Below, piece by piece: positions 60,716 through 64,000 of a DNA stretch of 64,000 nucleotides. The notes beneath the pieces were generated by a model, which did no database searches, was not told where the DNA came from, and was given only the letters and a program-made list of their open reading frames with translations. Every line of letters starts with the position of its first letter. Within the stretch, counting starts at the first letter, position 1. The stretch is from positions 1 through 64,000 of the forward strand of contig NZ_JAHTKU010000015.1 in NCBI RefSeq assembly GCF_019192965.1, written 5' to 3'. The DNA is from Nocardioides daeguensis. GTDB taxonomy: Bacteria; Actinomycetota; Actinomycetes; Propionibacteriales; Nocardioidaceae. The position numbers were made by a program, and so were the translations under genes.

Positions 60716-61681
60716 TCAGTCGCGCAGGCGCACCACGAGCTTGCCGAACGCGGCGCGCTCGTCCATGTCGGCCAGGGCCCGGCCGAACTCCGCCATCGGG
60801 TACACCTTGCCGATCGGCGGCTTGACCACGCCCGACTCGATCATCGGGACCAGCTGGGCCCACTGCTGCTGGAGGTAGTCGGGGCGGGTGAAGGCGTAGG
60901 CGCCCCAGCCGACGCCGCGGACGTCGATGTTGTTGAGCAGGAGCCGGTTGACCTTGACCTCGGGGATGCCGGCACCGGCGGCGAACCCGACGACCATCAG
61001 CCGGCCCTGCGGGGCGAGGACCCGCAGCGAGTCGGTGAACGCGTCGCCGCCCACGACGTCGAGCACGACGTCGACGCCCTTGCCTCCGGTCAGCTCCATG
61101 ACGGCGTCCTTGAAGCCGTCGAACAGCACGGCCTCGTCGGCACCCCCCGCCCGCGCGTACGCCGCCTTCTCCGCCGTGCTGGTGACCGCGATGGTGCGCG
61201 CGCCCAGGCCCTTGGCCACCTGGATCGTGGCGGTGCCGACGCCACCGGCCGCGCCGTGGACGAGAACGGTCTCGCCGGGACGCAGGCCGGCCCGCTCGTC
61301 GAGCGCGAACAGCGCGGTGAGGTAGTTCATCGGCAGGGCGACGGCCTCGTCGAACGTGACCCCGTCGGGCAGCGCGAAGATCGACTGGCGCGGCCCGGCG
61401 ACCAGCTCGCCGGCGCCGCCGTACCCCCCGACACCCACGACCCGCTGCCCCGGCTCGAAGCCCGGGCCGGACACGACGACGCCGGCGTAGTCGACGCCGA
61501 GGGTGAACGGCGGCTCGGGACGCAGCTGGTACTGGCCGCGGCTGAGCAGCAGGTCAGGGAACGACACCCCGACGGTGTGCACCTCGACCAGCACGTCCTC
61601 GGGTCCGGGCGTCGGATCCGGCACCTCCCGGACGACGACGTCGGCGGGACCCGTGGTGGTGACGACCTGGACTGCGCGCAT
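60716..61681 (-). CDS. NADPH:quinone oxidoreductase, MDR superfamily
   Basis: This 321-residue enzyme has the quinone oxidoreductase start (EVHTVGVSFPDLLLSRGQYQ) and the Rossmann motif VLVHGAAGGVGTATIQVAKG. It lacks structural zinc ligands. It is a distant homologue of the enzyme at 7441-8418. TAGCCT lies 9 bases before the ATG. It is convergent with CAP gene 3 (4 bp apart). Substrate unknown. Confidence 0.9.
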   Translation of the reverse strand: MRAVQVVTTTGPADVVVREVPDPTPGPEDVLVEVHTVGVSFPDLLLSRGQYQLRPEPPFTLGVDYAGVVVSGPGFEPGQRVVGVGGYGGAGELVAGPRQSIFALPDGVTFDEAVALPMNYLTALFALDERAGLRPGETVLVHGAAGGVGTATIQVAKGLGARTIAVTSTAEKAAYARAGGADEAVLFDGFKDAVMELTGGKGVDVVLDVVGGDAFTDSLRVLAPQGRLMVVGFAAGAGIPEVKVNRLLLNNIDVRGVGWGAYAFTRPDYLQQQWAQLVPMIESGVVKPPIGKVYPMAEFGRALADMDERAAFGKLVVRLRD

Positions 61682-61702
61682 GCCTCGAGAGGCTAGTACT
61701 CC

Positions 61703-63079
61703 CTAGGCTCCGGCCGACCGCCGGGCGTGCTCGGCCACGAGGTCGGCGTACCAGCTGTAGGAGCGCTTGGGGGTGCGCTTCTGGGTCTCGAAGTCGACGT
61801 GCACGAGGCCGAACCGCTGGGTGTAGCCCTCGGACCACTCGAAGTTGTCGATGAGCGACCAGGCGTAGTAGCCGCGGACGTCGACGCCGCGCTCGATCGC
61901 CTCGGCCACCGCGCCCAGGTGCAGCGCGTGGTAGTCGATGCGCAGGTGGTCGTCGACGACGCCGTGCTCGTCGGGTCCGACGTTGTAGGAGCAGCCGGAC
62001 TCGGTGATCACGATCGGGGGGACGGCGGCCCGGAACCGCGCGCGGAGGGTGATCAGCCACTCGCGCAGCGCGTCCGGCACGACCGGCCAGCCGAAGTCGG
62101 TCATCGGGTAGCCGAGCACCTCGCGGAACTCGAACGGCAGCTCGGCGCTCTCGTCGGCCGCCGCGATCCGCATCGGGTTGTAGTAGTTGACGCCGTAGAA
62201 GTCGAGCGGCTGGCGCATCGTCGCGAAGTCGCCGTCGCGCACGTGCGGCTCGAGCAGCGTCATCAGGTCGTCGGCGTAGCGGCCGAGCAGCATGCCCTCC
62301 AGGTAGTGGGCGTTCCACAGCGTGTCGAAGAGCTTCGCGGTACCCACGTCGGCGGGGTCGTCGCTGGCCGGCCAGATGGGGGCGTGGTTGTTGGCGCAGC
62401 CGACGCTGGTGGCGCCCGCGGCGCGCAGCGCGATCGCGGCGCGGCCGTGGGCGACGAGCAGGTGGTGGCCGGCGGGGAGCGCGTCGAACATGAGCGCCTT
62501 GCCCGGGGCGTGCATCGCGACGGCGTACCCCATCAGGGTCACGACGTTGGGCTCGTTGACCGGCACCCAGTCGGTGACCCGGTCGGCGAGACGCTCGCCG
62601 ACGATCGCGGCGTAGTCGGCGAACCGGTCGATGGTCGCGCGGTTGAGCCAGCCGCCGTCGTCCTCGAGGCCCTGCGGGAGGTCCCAGTGGTAAAGGGTCG
62701 CCATCGGCTTGATCCCGGCCTCGAGCAGGCCGTCAACGAGGCGGTCGTAGAAGTCGAGACCGGCCTGGTTGACCGGGCCGGAACCGGTCGGCTGGATCCG
62801 CGGCCAGGCGATCGAGAACCGGTAGCCGGAGGCGCCGAGGCCGCGCATGAGGGCGATGTCCTCGGGCCAGCGGTGGTAGTGGTCGCAGGCGACCGCGCCG
62901 CTCGAGCCGTCGACGATCCGGCCGGGCTCGGCGCTGAACGTGTCCCAGATCGACCGGCCGCGTCCGTCCTCGTCGACCGCGCCCTCGATCTGGTACGACG
63001 CCGTGCTGGTGCCGAAGCGGAAGTCGGCCGGAAAACGGCCGGCGAGATCTCCCACCCTGTCCCCCGTCGGCCCGACCAT
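61703..63079 (-). CDS. GH1 family beta-glucosidase
   Basis: This 458-residue glycoside hydrolase has the family start FPADFRFGTSTASYQIEGAVDEDGRGRSIWDTFS, the acid/base Glu176 in NEPNV and the nucleophile Glu360 in ITESGCSY. It should cleave beta-glucosides in the cytoplasm; no signal peptide is seen. I chose ATG 63079 because it lies next to the conserved start and has GGAAAGG upstream; a longer frame upstream is unlike the family. No sugar transporter or LacI regulator is adjacent. Confidence 0.93.
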   Translation of the reverse strand: MVGPTGDRVGDLAGRFPADFRFGTSTASYQIEGAVDEDGRGRSIWDTFSAEPGRIVDGSSGAVACDHYHRWPEDIALMRGLGASGYRFSIAWPRIQPTGSGPVNQAGLDFYDRLVDGLLEAGIKPMATLYHWDLPQGLEDDGGWLNRATIDRFADYAAIVGERLADRVTDWVPVNEPNVVTLMGYAVAMHAPGKALMFDALPAGHHLLVAHGRAAIALRAAGATSVGCANNHAPIWPASDDPADVGTAKLFDTLWNAHYLEGMLLGRYADDLMTLLEPHVRDGDFATMRQPLDFYGVNYYNPMRIAAADESAELPFEFREVLGYPMTDFGWPVVPDALREWLITLRARFRAAVPPIVITESGCSYNVGPDEHGVVDDHLRIDYHALHLGAVAEAIERGVDVRGYYAWSLIDNFEWSEGYTQRFGLVHVDFETQKRTPKRSYSWYADLVAEHARRSAGA

Positions 63080-63189
63080 CGCAAACAGGACCTTTCCACG
63101 ACCGCTTCCTGTGCCGGCCGACGACACGCCCACGCGCGACGGCCGGAGCGCCGGGAGCTCCTCGATTCCCTCCCGGCACAATCTGTCAC

Positions 63190-63879
63190 GTGAACGTGGA
63201 GATCCGCAGGGGAACGGACCGGTTCCTCGAACGGGAGCCCGGGCGGCTGAGCCGCCACGGGTTCTCCTTCGGTCCGCACCTCGACCCCGACCGCCTGTCC
63301 TTCGGCCCGATGGTGTGCCACGACGACCACGTCCTCGGGCGCGGAACCGGGTTCGAGGAGCACCCGCACGAGGGGCTGGAGATCATCACCTGGGTGGTGT
63401 CCGGCGCGGTCGTGCACCGTGACGCCACGGGCGCCGAGGAGACCCTGGCGGCCGGGGACTGCGCAGTGCTGTCGGCGGGCGCCGGCGTGCGGCACGCGGA
63501 GGTCGCCGGCCCCGACGGGCCGGCGCGGTTCGTGCAGGTCTGGCTGCGGCCCGACGACCCCGACGCCCCACCCGGCTACGCGCGGGCATCGGTGGCGGCC
63601 GGACCCGGCGCCGGGCTGGTCCGCCTGGTCGGCCCCGGCGGGCCGCTGACGGTCGGTGTCGCCGGCGCGAGTCTCGACGTGGTCCGCCTCGGCGCCGGCG
63701 AGACCGTCGCCCTGCCCGCCGCGCCGCGGGTGCACGCCTTCCTGACGACGGGCGCGCTGCTCCGCTCGTCGCTGGCCGAGCCGCTGTCGGCGGGCGACGC
63801 GCTGTGCGTGAGCGACGGGCCGTCGTACGAGGTGACGGCGGGGGTGCCGACCGAGATCCTGGTCTGGTCGTTCGGCTGA
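63190..63879 (+). CDS. Pirin family protein
   Basis: This 229-residue protein is a bicupin of the pirin family. The metal ligands lie in EEHPHEGLEIITWVVSGAVVHRDATG (His58, His60), and the N-terminus RFLEREPGRLSRHGFSFGPH matches. Pirins are quercetinase-like or transcriptional cofactors; the reaction is unknown. GTG 63190 is preceded by ACAATCT, suggesting a leaderless transcript. It is divergent from the glucosidase gene. Confidence 0.9.
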   Translation: MNVEIRRGTDRFLEREPGRLSRHGFSFGPHLDPDRLSFGPMVCHDDHVLGRGTGFEEHPHEGLEIITWVVSGAVVHRDATGAEETLAAGDCAVLSAGAGVRHAEVAGPDGPARFVQVWLRPDDPDAPPGYARASVAAGPGAGLVRLVGPGGPLTVGVAGASLDVVRLGAGETVALPAAPRVHAFLTTGALLRSSLAEPLSAGDALCVSDGPSYEVTAGVPTEILVWSFG

Positions 63880-63894
63880 CCCCGGCGGCGTGGG

Positions 63895-64000
63895 TCAGGC
63901 CTCGCCGAAGGCCTCGACGGGGTCGACGAGGGCGGTGGCGATCTCGGCGAGGCTGCGCACCTGCGCCGGGGTGAGCCGGTCGAAGACCAGTGAGCGGACC
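63895..64000 (-). CDS. Partial CDS, probable MarR family regulator (C-terminus)
   Basis: The last 35 codons of a minus-strand gene enter from the right edge and end at the TGA at 63895-63897. The tail VRSLVFDRLTPAQV, then RSLAEIATALVDP, resembles the final helix region of MarR-type regulators (LTPAQV-x-L-x-E-I). The 5' part is outside the window, so the call is tentative. Confidence 0.5.
   Translation of the reverse strand, partial: VRSLVFDRLTPAQVRSLAEIATALVDPVEAFGEA

Overview
The window is one continuous stretch of very GC-rich chromosomal DNA. Genes are densely packed on both strands, GTG starts are common, and many starts lie 6-8 bases after a TANNNT box with no ribosome binding site, so many messages look leaderless. 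With a bacterial proteasome activator (Bpa), a DUF5926 SEC-C protein, a DUF6457 partner of MobA, an ABC-F ATPase and a biotin-dependent acyl-CoA carboxylase cluster, this points to an actinobacterium, most likely Nocardioides or another Nocardioidaceae. That assignment rests on gene content and style; no rRNA is present to confirm it.

Layout. 1-2.1 kb: AT-richer accessory DNA against the 3' end of tRNA-Arg(ACG), holding a frameshifted AlbA_2/ATPase gene. 2.1-9.4 kb: tRNA-Ser(GCT), tRNA-Ser(TGA), a regulator, membrane proteins, a nitrilase-type amidase, mobA with its DUF6457 partner, a quinone oxidoreductase and a VOC protein. 9.6-21.6 kb: bpa, the overlapping serS-HAD-secreted protein operon, an aldo/keto reductase, a PAP2-lipid kinase fusion, pheA, a cyclic-nucleotide-binding protein next to an adenylate cyclase, a phosphodiesterase, PspC and a PrmC-related methyltransferase. 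21.6-36.8 kb: ABC-F ATPase, AAA ATPase, a secreted surface-type protein, an Fpg/Nei glycosylase, a DUF1800-DUF1501 pair, an EamA exporter divergent from a LysR regulator, a rhodanese, two paralogous lipoproteins and aat. 36.8-48.2 kb: a sulfotransferase-like pair, a leucine/acyl-CoA carboxylase operon with a large operator-like palindrome, TetR and PaaX regulators and an AidB-like dehydrogenase. 48.2-64 kb: SWIM protein plus SNF2 helicase, RecQ helicase, a repeat-rich intergenic region with an SOS-type gene, M13 peptidase, three tandem CAP proteins, a GH1 glucosidase, a pirin and the tail of a probable MarR regulator.

Most genes are ordinary core functions. The unusual layer is repetitive palindromic DNA. 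A 59-bp inverted-repeat element occurs four times (7359, 15794, 39246, 45708), always exactly 59 bp and always touching or within 8 bp of a stop codon, which suggests a mobile or amplified transcription terminator. A second class sits inside genes without breaking the frame: a perfect 30-bp palindrome encoding ten residues between the biotin carboxylase and biotin carrier domains, a 44-bp repeat in the RecQ gene whose other copies form a tandem array about 1 kb away, and a 23-bp repeat in serS. A third structure is a run of three adjoining palindromes between serS and the aldo/keto reductase.

The best single-gene lead is a 64-residue protein of unknown function (55777-55971). Its start follows a -10-like box, and directly upstream is a perfect CGAAC-N4-GTTCG site, the actinobacterial LexA (SOS) box. 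It therefore looks like an undescribed damage-inducible small protein.
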